A stretch of 64,000 bases of DNA from Polytrichum commune (taxonomy: Eukaryota; Streptophyta; Polytrichopsida; Polytrichales; Polytrichaceae), in contig OX485806.1 of the NCBI GenBank assembly GCA_950295325.1, positions 46,371,169 to 46,435,168 on the forward strand, written 5' to 3'. Shown here in pieces: positions 34,095 to 45,620 of the stretch (the first letter of the stretch is position 1; every line of letters begins with the position of its first letter). The position numbers were made by a program, and so were the translations under genes. The notes beneath the pieces were generated by a model. It ran no database searches. It worked only from the letters and a program-made list of their open reading frames with translations, and was not told the DNA's origin.

Positions 34095-37000
34095 AACTTA
34101 CGTACTCAATCGATTTTTTCTCGCAACCTTCTTAACATGCTCTTCATCGGAAATTGATGGAGGCATTATGTGGCATAAATCCACCTACACTAGTAGTTAG
34201 TAGTGGATCACTTAATGGGGATAGAATGGCATCAAACAATGTAGAATCTTCCTCGTATGCAACTAGATGGCGGCCACTATTTCTGCAAGCATGAATAGAT
34301 GCACCTGCCAATGAAATGTTGCAATGTCAGTTAATTTGCAAAAACCATTGACAACACTATAGTGACTTCATTAAAACACATTGAGAGATGATATAATAGG
34401 TCCTTGAGTAAGAGATAAACCAACCTGTAGATGTGTAAGCATCGAGAACAACCGATGCGGGGGTTGTTAAAGCCTCTATTAAGATTTGCATAGATTTTGA
34501 GTCCTTCTCCCTACCACCTCTCCATGGCACTTTTCCGTTCATGAGTTGAGTGCTCACCGATGTAAGATTGAAAAACACATCCAAGGCCTCCACATCCACC
34601 TCAGTATTTCCGTTTATTTTTTGAAAAACAAACTCCGACTTGGGAGTAGAACGAAGAAACAACATGATGCGGAAACGACGAGTCTATAAATCACAAGAAA
34701 TTTTTTACCGGAGGAATCGATTGCAAAATTGAGGAGAACATTGCAATATAATGAAAAAATAGAAATCAAAGTAATAAATAATAAAGTTTAATGTATACCG
34801 CCAATGACCCCGGGTACGCAATTTCCATATTATACGCAAGGGGCATCGTATTAAAAACGGCTTAGAGGACGGCTTTTGTAAAAATTATATCAAATTAAAA
34901 TGATTAAAAAGTTGGGTGAAAACCAAATTAAATAAACTGAGATGAAAAAAAAATTGGGTAAAAACCAAATTAAATAAAATGAGATGAAAAAAAAGTTGGA
35001 TGAAGACCATATTAAATAAATGAGATGAAAAAAAATTGGGTTGCATATTTATTAAAAAAAACTCCAACGTATATAAACAATTGAAACACCTAGTTTTTTA
35101 ACCTTGTAGAGCGTCTAAGAGGGGTATTCAATGTAGATGTCGGATTAATATTCACAAATGATAGAGGGTTCTTTCAAGGTTTCCCTCTTTTGGAAGGAGT
35201 TGTGGCAATTACAGGTGTAACATATTTTTTCTCCCTATCTCTACCTCCACTACATGAGCCTCTACGCTTCATCTCACAATCCATGTGTTTGTTTAAGTGA
35301 AGAATGACCCTCCCAAACGAGCACAAGCACGCTCCAAAGCGACAACACAAAGGCTCCAAAACCGAACACAAAAGCTTCAAAACGAATATATAGAAGCCTC
35401 AAACCCTAAGCCCTAACCCTAAACCGGGAACCCATGATATTTTGAAATACCCCATCATATCCTTGAGTAGTCGGGGCACCATATGATGTATATGGTCTTA
35501 AAAATACATACCTCAACTGTATCCTAACACAAATCATTAATTTTCTATCCCAACAGTTAGACCAGTAAGTTGCCTATACATGATTTTAAAAAATCCACAC
35601 GAATATTTGCCTCCAATTAGAACTATAAGCCACGAATAGTTGCCTCCCATTAAAATTATAAGTCATTCACAATGTTAAAATTTTATTTAAAAGTCGAAAA
35701 AGTTGGGTAGTTTGACCTATGGTACATGTATTAAAAAAATCATATAATTAGGTTTTTAATGCAATTATATGCTTCAAAATATATTCATATCCTATATATA
35801 ATTACATTTTTTGATTCCTTGTTAGAAGGGCTACAAGGGTTTCCTACATTAAAACAGATTGTATCACTCAATATTGGACTAAAACGCATTATAAGTGATT
35901 ATGATCAGGACCATATAATACGGGAGTTGCGTACGTGGGTCAACGACGTGTCAAATGGATAACACAAAGGCAACTTGTTGAAGCCCCACCAATTTTTTCG
36001 CAATACAAAATCACAAGAGGCTACGAATATCCTTACATCGTCTCTAACATCTTTCTTCTTAGGGACAAACTAAAGCAAAGGGCCATCATCGGTGAGATAT
36101 GCACATGCAAATTCAAATAGAGCCTCAATGTTTTTTCTCTTGTGGTCGTTCGAAGGTGGGATTAGATATGGAGGAGATGAAACGTTAGGTACAGGTAAAC
36201 CTTCTAGAAAATCTACATTAATAAGATCAAAACTTCCAAAACTACAATCCTCTGAAGAAACCCTCCTCTTGCGTCCAGAACCCACCTATCAAAAGAACCA
36301 AAAAACAATAATTACACTCAAGTCCAAAGCATGTTGCAAAATCAACACCATATTTTATAAAATAAAAATAAATTCAGTATTCAATATACTGACCTTAGTC
36401 ACAAATTCAAATGTTTTCAACATTAACGGATTCACATGACCATCATTCTCCATCAATATTTGTATTGAAATTTTCTCCAACATCACTGAAGAAATTGGCC
36501 TAGAAGGTGAAGCACCATTGACAATGGTTTTTGACACATGTTGAGATCGTAGTGATCTCGAAATGGGACAAAACTTAGGTCCATCATTGCCTTGAGTGCT
36601 AGTTGTAGATGTTGAGGGACTAGGATTGCGTGCCATAATACCAGTTTGAGATGAAGGTGTTGGATTAGCCTCATCCACCTTTAAGCCACGCTTATGTCTA
36701 GTTTTTCCCTCCGATTTGACTACTTTCACCACACACACATCCTCATTGTTTATCATGTCAATATCATCAGGAGGCAAACCTATTAGACATGATTGTTTCA
36801 TGAGCTCCTCCTCCTCACTTGAACAAAATATAAGAGGACACTCAATGAACCATGGATAAGATTGCAAAGTGGCATAATCCCATATTCTTATCTGGGTTGC
36901 CGTAAAAATGCAAAGGTCACTAGATTTGTCAGCCCATGAAGAGAAACAACTTGGAATGGAGCCCAAGGAGATGGCGTTTGAAGCCAATAACTCGTTTTTT

Positions 37001-39495
37001 ATGTACCTTTGACACAAAATAACAAGTTAATTAAAGTTAGTAAATTAATTATTTCAAGGCAAACTTCAAGCATGCGATGAAATAATTGAAGTTATAAAAC
37101 AAAAAAATATAGAGTACTTGAATACCACTCGTTTGATAGCAATGCCTCCACCAAAAATTTTACCGAGTAGACCTAGATTTTGGCAATGCACTCATGCCAC
37201 CAAAAAAATGCCGGATTGCTTTTGTTCAAAGCATAATGCGCCATTTCTCAATGTACTAAGTAGGCCTAAGTATAGGTGCGCTCCAAAGAATCTTGACATT
37301 CATTTCTTTTTCCATATTATCAAATTGTTTCACAAAATCATCTTCCAACTGCAAAATGACACATATGCATCACGACCATTGACCAAATCATAAAACATTA
37401 AAGTTTTGAAATGAAAACACATAGACATTTAAGGATGAGGGAAAACCTGGGCCCAGAATGACGCTTTGATCAATTATTTTTCAAGTTTTTTTTCATTAAT
37501 ATCTCCCAATGGGAAGCGCAGAGATTCACGGGACATATCGCTAGAATTCTACCACCTCAACCATTTGATTTTGAAGATTAATTTCACTGGAGCAGTTGCA
37601 ATCATTTGTAATTTTTATAGGATCATGGTATGCTCGGAGTGATCTCCAAAATGTTTATTGATTTGTGAAATGGAAGGTGAAAATAGTAAAAAAATTCTCA
37701 TATAGAATGTCGAAATAAATGCTATATAGAAAAACATAATAACTTACCTCATCCAAAAAGTTGAACCCATTGGCTGGATTTGCGACAGCGAGAAGTTTTT
37801 CAAAAAAAATTCACGAATTGATAATATTTTATTTTTTTGCATTCCGCATGACATCCTAAATACCTTTTGTTGTCCTTGATTGAAATGGGATTTTCTCATT
37901 GTATTTACGAGGTGCATTTTCAGTCATAGAGGCTATCTTATGCTATATAAACAAAAAATAAGAATTAGTTTAAGGTTCATTAGTAAAAATATCTTCAATA
38001 ACAAGGCTTAACATGAATTAAAATACCTACCTTATATAGAAATTGACTAAAGACTAGAAACATACATGTTCACATCATGCATAGCATTTAGAAAAAAGGC
38101 CACCGAACCAGTTGATTCAAGTACGATACAATCAACAGAGTAATGTCACTCTCTATCTTCTTTATGCAGCCTATCGATATGGCGGCGCCAAGCTGTCACC
38201 CAATGGTTACCCTTCCAAACAAAAAACATTTTACCACAAAAACTTTCATAATCTTTGTAATTCTTGAGGATTTCCTCAAATGATTTATTGGAAGATTGTC
38301 AGTACTCTCCCCAAGTATCTGCATCCCGAATATCCATAGTATTTTCATCTTTGTCATATGGAGATACGTATAATACCCTATCACCCTCCCTATAACCATT
38401 CACAAATTCATTCTCCAAAAGTTAGACATCGATTTCCAAGATTGAACTCACAACAGGCAACGGTATTAACCGACAAAGAAAGATTGAAAATCTTAGCTTT
38501 GAAAACGGCTTCATATGAAGTCCTCCAATCAAATAATTGAAGTTGGTATTTTGCAAATCTCGCATATGATACAAAGTCTCTTCCACATTCAACAAATCAT
38601 AAGGCAGTGGAGGACCGCTATCGTCATCTCCACCATCCTGAAATACAAATTACAAATAAAATAAAATAAACATACAACTATTAAAAAAAAAAACATTCAA
38701 TCCAACTGAATAAACATTATTCGTCAACAAACAACCACTCACAACAAAAAGCTAAGCCCTCAACCTTTTAGAAATCCTTCTAGCTTCAATTTCAACCTTT
38801 AAGCTTCTTCATTGAAAGTCTTTGATGCACTACAAACCCATCAAGTAAATCACACAACAACTTCCAAGCATACATATCAAAGCAAGATACAAGTAATGAA
38901 GATAAACAAGTGCAAGAAGAAAGACAAAAATAAGACATGAAGAGGCAAGAAGAAAACCCTAAAATTCCAAAAAACCTAGTCTCGGACCCGGAACTCACTT
39001 TGTTAAAATTTTGATGTTTTTTCTTGCTTCTTCATTTGTTGTTTTTGTGGACATTAATGTCTCATTCTCAGCACCTTATGAAAGCAAGGGCTAGATGAAG
39101 GTGATGAAATCCGTGCCCTCAACCTTTAAGAAACATTTGAAGCATTCAAATTCAATCTTCTTACCTTAAGCTTTTGAACCGCGGTGGAGTTGCCCCCTCC
39201 ATCAATTTCCATGCTCCCTCTTCCTTCTTCTATCAAGCGTCTTCTTACTTCATCTTCTATACCATCTCCTCCTTCTTCATCTTCATTCAAGTCTTCCCCT
39301 TCATCCTCGGCTTCAGAAGAATATTCTTGGTGTCCGTAATTCTTTCCGTATTGGTTTCGCCTCCAATGTAAAATGTTGAGCCGAGCCTATCGAAGTATCT
39401 TCGTCTCCGGGCTTAAACAATATAGTTCTCGATGTCAAAAATGCCTCTCCCTCATAGACCCTACTCAAATTTTTGCCCATTCTTGATCTCGCCAA
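34095..39495 (-). pseudogene. Methyltransferase-like gene of the inner MULE, multi-exon, broken
   Basis: The first exon (39495-39165) has a start MARSRMGKNL and, after a frameshift, an acidic Glu/Asp-rich stretch. The second (about 38637-38066) has NGYREGDRVLYVSP and a WRRHI..LHKEDRE region. Others are at 37930-37745 (AVANPANGFNFL), 37680-37450 (KIKWLRWW), 37350-37118 (EKWRIML), 37010-36380 (PWFIECPL, then a Ser/Thr-rich linker), 36285-35935 (FGSFDLINVDFLEGLPVP; later NWWGFNKLPLCYP), 34620-34425 (VPWRGGREK; VVLDAYTSTG) and 34305-34100 (SGRHLVAYEEDS). The order motif IV-like, then motif I-like, then motif II-like is that of circularly permuted beta-class amino-methyltransferases. Several in-frame stops, one of them at a conserved tryptophan near 37246, disable it. 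Catalytic function of the family is unproven. Confidence 0.6.
34890..35050. repeat. Tandem repeat, about 50-bp unit, three copies
   Basis: Three copies of a unit containing AACCAAATTAAATAAA and GAGATGAAAAAAAA, within an intron of the methyltransferase-like pseudogene. Confidence 0.7.
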
Positions 39496-40000
39496 TGTTT
39501 TTATGGTGGAGTATTTAAAACCACCCCTCTTTCTCTTCTGCTTGTTGGTGTCGCATAATCATGTTCTTGCATTTACAACTTTAAAAATATTTTAGGTCTC
39601 TGCATGCGCTTTTTGCATAACCTAAAAACTCTGCTTCACTTTGAAGTTGTAAGAAGTTTGAAAAATATCATAACTCATTATGTCTTGTTCTTCTTTGGGA
39701 TTTAGGGTTTATTAATGGCCCACCACCATCATCTTTGAATCCCAAACATTAAGATATTGAATTTTATTTGGAAGCTAGAAATACGCTATTAAAATATATT
39801 CCTTGCATTGATCATTGTCTATCCAATGTAAGCAACAACTGGCATTATTTTTTTTACACCTACCAACCCATGTGCATCATCTATTTCAATAGACATTCAT
39901 CTAATATATTTTTCAAATCCACAAATTAAAATTTTTAACACACAATATAAGTAGGTCATGGTTTCCATAGTGTGATATACATTGCATCCACACATTCTTC

Positions 40001-40162
40001 ATGGCTACCATCCGTGCTCATGGATCCTTTGTATCCTTCAATTTGCCTCTTGAGGGTGATGGTTGTGTGGTTGTTTTAGAAGATTTGCTTGGTTTGAGAT
40101 TCAACCTCCAAATAGGAACCATTTATGTAGAATTTCCCATTTATGTAGATTATTTTTAGGAT
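40001..40162 (+). pseudogene. Duplicate of the MULE transposase N-terminus
   Basis: A 52-codon frame beginning MATIRAHGSFV repeats the start of the transposase at 40357 (MATIRAHGSFV). The two copies lie 356 bp apart in the same orientation and both continue into a match of CTTGGTTTGAGATTCAACC / TTTAGTTTGAAATTCAACC. This copy keeps the reading frame that the second lost by a short deletion, but stops after 52 residues. It is probably a local duplication within the element. Confidence 0.6.
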
Positions 40163-40356
40163 CTCGTTTAGGATTCTATGTCTTGCTTGTAAATATTCTC
40201 TGAATACTATTATGATTTGTCTCCTTTTGTATTATTAGATGCTATGGTATCACATGTTTTCATTTCCATCCATTATTATATTATACATCATTCAATACAA
40301 AAGGGACATTGATCCAATATTATTGTGAGGTGTTGTTTATCTATTCTTTGTTCTTC

Positions 40357-43300
40357 ATGGCTACCATTAGAGCTCACGGATCTTTTGTTCCCTTCAAGAT
40401 GATGGTCATGTGGTTGTCTCGGAGGATTTGTTTAGTTTGAAATTCAACCTCTAGATAGGAACCATATATTTAGAGAAGGAGATGTACTTTGCAGATGGAG
40501 AGGTGTGTGAAACAATTTTGGTTCAAAAAAATAGAACTGAGGTTGGTTTTATGTGGATCTTAGGACCTGGTTCATTTAGAGTGATAGGTCTTTTTGAGTC
40601 TCAGATGCAAACTTCAACTGTTATATTGACAAACGAATCCGGTACATCCATAGTTCAAATTCCCTATGTTGCACCTGTTAAATTAGAATCCACTGATGAT
40701 AATGTGTTAGTTCTATAAGATTTAGAAGATGACCTTTGTGCATCTGTTGATCTTTCAAACACATCACCGTTTTCATTTAAAAGTGTTCATTCCACTTCTT
40801 CACAACTTTCTATACATGTAGCCAAATCCCCATGCGGTCCTATGTATAGGAGGTTGGTTCCTCAAATCTTACCTTCTCAACGTCCTCCACTACACCCTTC
40901 ACCTTCATCTGTAGGGTCTACTATCGTTGATGCCTTAAAGCTTACAAAGTCAAGAAAAAAATCAAAGTCAAATATCGCATCCATTGATTTTGACAATATA
41001 GATGTTCGTGATGTCAAGTACTTACCATCTTTTTTTAATGCCGACGTTTTGTTTCTCTTGCCCCCTGTGGCACTTAAAGTTCCAAGTACGTATGGCCACT
41101 CAATGGACGACATGAATAAGATGTGCGATGGTCACCTTTGGTGCACCACCAAAACCACGAATATCCAAAATGATTTTGGATTATCCTTCTGGCGGTCTAC
41201 TTGTGCAGGTCATCTCTAATGTCCTAATGACTATTGTGATTACATGCATCGCAATGGGGGTCTCCGAAACAACACCGAATGGGTTGGTTCAACTCCTCTC
41301 CCATTTGTTGTGGGGAATATTTCCCCTATTAGGTCCACTATTGAGTGTAAGGTATGTCGTTCTACACCTGTGTGCATTTCTTTGTGTCATGCTCGAATAA
41401 TATACATCCACTCCACATCTGTTGGTATGTCCAGGGTTTGCATTCATCTTGGTGTACATGATCATCCTGTGGCCAATGGCACATGCTGTGAATCATTGGA
41501 CATGGCATACCAGTGCGTTGCAAATGAAGTATTGAAAACACCCACAGTAAAAAACTTCAGCCATAGTTATGGCAGCGAGCAAACAATTTCTGGCCGATTA
41601 CCTTCTCAAATCTCCCGCTAGTGGCGAAAACCATCACTTGGTTGGTTCATCTCTAGAGGTGGTCATGGACAAGTTCAGCACTCTTGCGTCCCCAAATTGT
41701 CGTAATTTTGTATCTGGATCAAAACGTTTTTTGCATAGTAGAATGGAAACTATGGATAGTATTATGGCACATAAAGACTACTTTGCTTTTAAGTTCGTCC
41801 ACTGTAGTCAGTTCCCAGGGCAATCAAAAGATAAATTGTTTATTTTCAAGATGTCTGTAGACCTACCAGGTAGTGGTGTGGAACTTGTGAAGAAGATGCA
41901 AGTCGGGGGGGAGGATATGGAGAATTTTTGGATTATGTTTGACCATATCAAACGTTTGAAAGATTGGACGATAATGGTTTGCCCTGTATACAACAGTCGA
42001 TACTGTAAAGTGTTAACCATTGCGTGCTGTGATATGCAATATAAAAATGATGCACCACAATTTCTTTTTTGGGAAAATTTGAATTATGTCACGGCAAAAA
42101 ATGGTGTATCAAACGTAAACTTCAAAGGGTTTATGGCTGATAGTGTTCAAGCTAATTGGAATGCGGTGAGGACAATTTATGGGGATGGTGACCCAAGTCT
42201 CCCCATGGTTGCATGTGAGCGTACATGTCTTTTCTATTGATCTACGAGCTTGGATAAGGTGACCCAAAAGTATATCAAACCATCCTTGCAATTTCAACAC
42301 AAGCAAATATGCAAGGATTACAAAGACGCGAAAATAATGGACGACGCCGAGACTAAGTATCATGTGATTCGTTCTTGGTGGTTGTCATCCGGAGCTGCCT
42401 CGGACGAAGGCATCCTTGGCCTTTCAAAGTAGTTGGATTTTTGGCACTTTCATTACAGACAATGGGGTGGTCATATGTTATTTGTAAGTACATATCAAAA
42501 TTCATTATTCAATGTCATTCAATTTTTTTCCACTATTATATATATCTTATGTTTATTTTATCCTCATATTTGTTTCTTGTTCATAGGATATGACAATAGA
42601 AGAAATTGAGGAAATGCCAACTTGCAATTTTGCAGAGACTGTACACAACAAATGGCTCCAATAGTCCGGTAACAAGATGACTTATTTATATGAAGCTATA
42701 GTGGACGACATGATCCGTGCCTATATGCAAATTGCAAATTACTGGACATGGTTGAAAGGGGAGTCTAATGGTAAAGGTCATGGTTCGGCATCTTTGAAAC
42801 TCAAAGCGGCTACGAGATGTGGAGATCCAAAAATGTTGGTTGATGCCATGAAGGCTTACCCAGAGACAGAAGACATCAACACTAGAGATTGTACATTGGA
42901 AGGGTTAGAGCTCTTTGGTTCCACCAAACGCAAATTCAACCTACCACCGAATTTTGATTGTGACTCTCATCGACCCGACAAAGTGAATTATTCCATTTTT
43001 TGTCCCAACACCCGAGCAATTCGTCAACGCATAGAGGAATTATTGATCTCTGCAATTCATGGTATGGCTCATACCACGTCCGTGTTAGAGACTGATTGTC
43101 TTGCTTCTAAGTGGCACATTGCAAGATTACCACCCAACTCAGCCAAACGATGTTGAGCACTGCAAGCCATTACAGGGACTATGTGCAATGCCAAAGTCGA
43201 GACTGGAAAACATGGCACACCTACTCCAACATACAAAGGACTCATGAAGGAATTTCACTCTCTCAACAATGTGGAATATGAATTTTGGTTTTGCCTTGAT

Positions 43301-43954
43301 GACATTAAGCGTTGTGTGAGTGGTAGTAAGAAGAAATATGTGTTAGATTGGCCTATAGTGCCCAACACGTGGCCGGTGAAAATAGGTACCAATCTATCGA
43401 GAGAGGAGATTTTGGCACTTGAAGATGTTGGATTTCAACTACAGCAGAAGGAGGCATTGTCCCCTCGTCGTAGGTTTTCAACAATCACAACTCTCCCCAT
43501 CCCTCGCTTTTATTTTCGTATGCCACCAAACCCGGACGCCCACCCTACATTCAAGTTTGGGAAGACAGTGCGTCGTAATCCAACAGCACCGCTGGCGGAT
43601 CACAAAAACAAATGGGAGAGCGTCGGACTCATGGAAGGTTACTATGTGGTTGGAGTCACTGCCATTCCATATCCGGGCTTTGGAGTGATAATCAACATTT
43701 TTTCCAAGCAGGATATCACATACCATGTCACAATTGGCGACATCCCCCATTGCACGTGTCCAGACTTCACAAAAATGTCCTCTCAAGCATTGGGAAAGAA
43801 AAGGATATGGATGTATTGCAAACATCTTTATTATGTGTTAAGATTTTTGTGCAAGGTGGATTATGATAGTGATAAGTTCATTCATGCACCTACATATACG
43901 TACAATGAGGTTATGTGTTTAGTTGAACTTGCTGGTGTTGTAGAATATGAGTAG
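40357..43954 (+). pseudogene. MULE-family transposase with zinc-binding N-part and C-terminal SWIM finger, broken
   Basis: The transposase of the inner MULE. The N-part has a Cys/His region (CPNDYCDYMHR ... CKVCRSTPVC ... HLGVHDHP; 41215-41470) like WRKY/GCM1-type DNA-binding fingers. The core (41569-42475) contains YCKVLTIACCDMQ, FKGFMADSVQANW and KYIKPSLQFQH, the pattern of MULE DDE transposases. The SWIM finger is intact at 43748-43830 (CTCPDF, then CKH). An intron with GTAAGT...CATAG lies at about 42485-42587. In-frame stops at 40716, 41217, 42238, 42430, 42662 and 43154 and a frameshift near 41555 inactivate it. All five stops from 41217 on can be explained as Trp or Gln codons altered by one transition. 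It ends about 300 bp before the right terminal repeat. Confidence 0.75.
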
Positions 43955-44147
43955 TTGTGCAAATGTTGGTTGTAACTACATGTATAAGGATGTCAATAAA
44001 TGACATGTATTGGTTTGAATTATTATAATAAAAATGAACAATAGATTGAAAGTGTTTTAAATGATCCTTTCACTTGTGCTTCACTTAAATACTGGCAATT
44101 TACAATTGAAAATATGCAATTAATTTGTCAAAAATTTGATTATGTAC

Positions 44148-44268
44148 CCTAAACCCGTGTGTCTTTACTAAATTTGGATTCATTGCTCATATGTTACTGC
44201 TCATTGGTCATGTGTTACTGCTCACTGCTCACCGCTCACTGCTCATCGCTCATAAGATAGTTTCCCTT
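44148..44268 (-). repeat. Right terminal inverted repeat of the inner MULE
   Basis: On the minus strand GGGAAACTATCTTATGAGCG, then GATGAGCAGTGAGCGGTGAG and further variants. Inverted partner of 33351-33470. Confidence 0.75.
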
Positions 44269-44278
44269 TGTTACAATC
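44269..44278. repeat. Right 10-bp target-site duplication of the inner MULE
   Basis: TGTTACAATC, identical to 33341-33350. Confidence 0.8.
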
Positions 44279-45620
44279 TAATATTACAACAACCAAGAAT
44301 CAAGTTTGCAAACATTTAAATATGTAATATTCAAACATGCAAAAAATCAAGTATGCAAATATTATAATAAATAACTCATAATGAAATATAATATAAATTA
44401 AAATTAAAATTAACCTCTGCCAAAAATTCCATTCCGTTTCTTGGATCTGCAACTGCGAGCAATTTCTCAAATTCTCTGGTTATGATACTTTTGATGATTT
44501 TTGTATGTGTCTTTGATATTACCTCTCCCAATCCTTGTTCTGACCTTTCCACGGAAGGTGTAGTCTCATTATAAATCCTACATGCCTCGTCAATAGCCAC
44601 AACAACTTCAAGCTGCATGCACAAATACATAATGAGTCCTTAACTTTCAAAATAAATATGAAAACAAATATACAAAAATGAAATGGGGGTTTGAAATTGG
44701 ACCTTGTACAAGAATCCTACAAAGGCATCAATTATTAAAGCATACCAAGTCGAATTAGCATTTTTTTTCTCACTCTTTTTGTAATCAATAGTTGAAATCA
44801 ATGATTTGAAATCCTCAAGAGGTAGAAGATCAAAATCACGAATGTGATGAAGTTTGTGGACAAGATTGGTCTTCACAGTCATTTTCAGTGGACCTAGGGA
44901 AAAAAATGTTAATCAAAATTTTAAAATTCAAAAACCAAAACAACTTGCAAAAAATGGATATGGATTTTATACATGTTCACATCATGCATTGCTTCAAGAA
45001 GTACTCCAACATTGCCAAATGCATTCAAGCATATGCAATCAACTGCATAATGTCATTCTCGATCCTCTGCATGAAAACGCTCTATATGTCGTCGCCATGT
45101 AATCACTCGATGATTTCCTTCCCAAACAAAAAACATTTTGTTTTGCAAATTGACATATTCATCATCATCAGCATTAAGTTTTTGTTCAAATGAGGCATTA
45201 GCTGCACGCCAATGAACATTCCAAGTTGCTTCCATTTCAACATTCAATTCAAATTGATTGCCATTTTGATAAAAAATTGTTACATAGAGAACCCTATTGC
45301 CTTCTCTGTAGCCATTGATGAATTCACTCTCCAATAATTGCACGTCAACCTCAAGCACATGTCGAACAATAGCCAATGAAACCAAACGACATATAGAATT
45401 GGAAATCCTAGACTTCCCTAATGGTTTAATGCGCAAGTTGCTAATCATAGAATTGAAGTCGGTTTTTTGTGGTTTTAGATCCCATTGACAATCTTTTCAA
45501 CATCCTTCAATAATTCAACATTTATATCATCATTAACGTGATCACTGGCACTACAATCCTGAATCCAAAAACAATTGCAAATTATTAATAAAATATGTAT
45601 TCTCATTTATAATCTCACAC
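44279..45620. mobile_element. Older MULE copy, right part (truncated)
   Basis: Continuation of the element that starts at 29940, displaced by the inner MULE. It holds the 5'-middle exons of the methyltransferase-like gene and then ends in CA-rich repeats at about 45.6 kb. No transposase and no right terminal repeat follow, so this end is truncated or replaced. Confidence 0.6.
44411..45562 (-). pseudogene. Methyltransferase-like gene of the older MULE, 5'-middle part
   Basis: Minus-strand exons match the inner copy exon by exon. The segment at 45562-44970 has NGYREGNRVLYVT, then FFVWEGNHRVITWRRHIERF and an AMHDVNM end. The segments at 44882-44700 (DFDLLPLEDFKSL) and 44600-44411 (KLLAVADPRNGMEFLAEV) follow. 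The next exon in order is at 33085, on the far side of the inner MULE, so the insertion is intronic. The acidic first exon seen at 39.2-39.5 kb in the inner copy is not found here. Stops near 45475 show decay. The role of this N-terminal half is unknown. Confidence 0.6.

Larger units (their letters stand above)
33351..44268. mobile_element. MULE (Mutator-like) transposon carrying a transposase and a methyltransferase-like gene
   Basis: A 10.9-kb element bounded by a 10-bp target duplication and by inverted ends. Left GGAGAGTGTTATCATGTGAG pairs with right GGGAAACTATCTTATGAG (reverse complement), each followed inward by about 60-100 bp of TGAGC(G/A)(G/A)TGAG motifs. Inside, a minus-strand methyltransferase-like pseudogene (34095-39495) and a plus-strand MULE/SWIM transposase pseudogene (40357-43954) are divergently arranged. 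The exact right boundary may be 1-2 bases different. It sits in an intron of an older relative. Both genes carry stops and frameshifts, so the copy is inactive. Confidence 0.8.

Noticed and set aside
35398-35428. CCCTAA-like motifs, and TTTAGGG-like motifs at 27965-28005
   Set aside because: Only a few degenerate units each; not enough for an interstitial telomere array.
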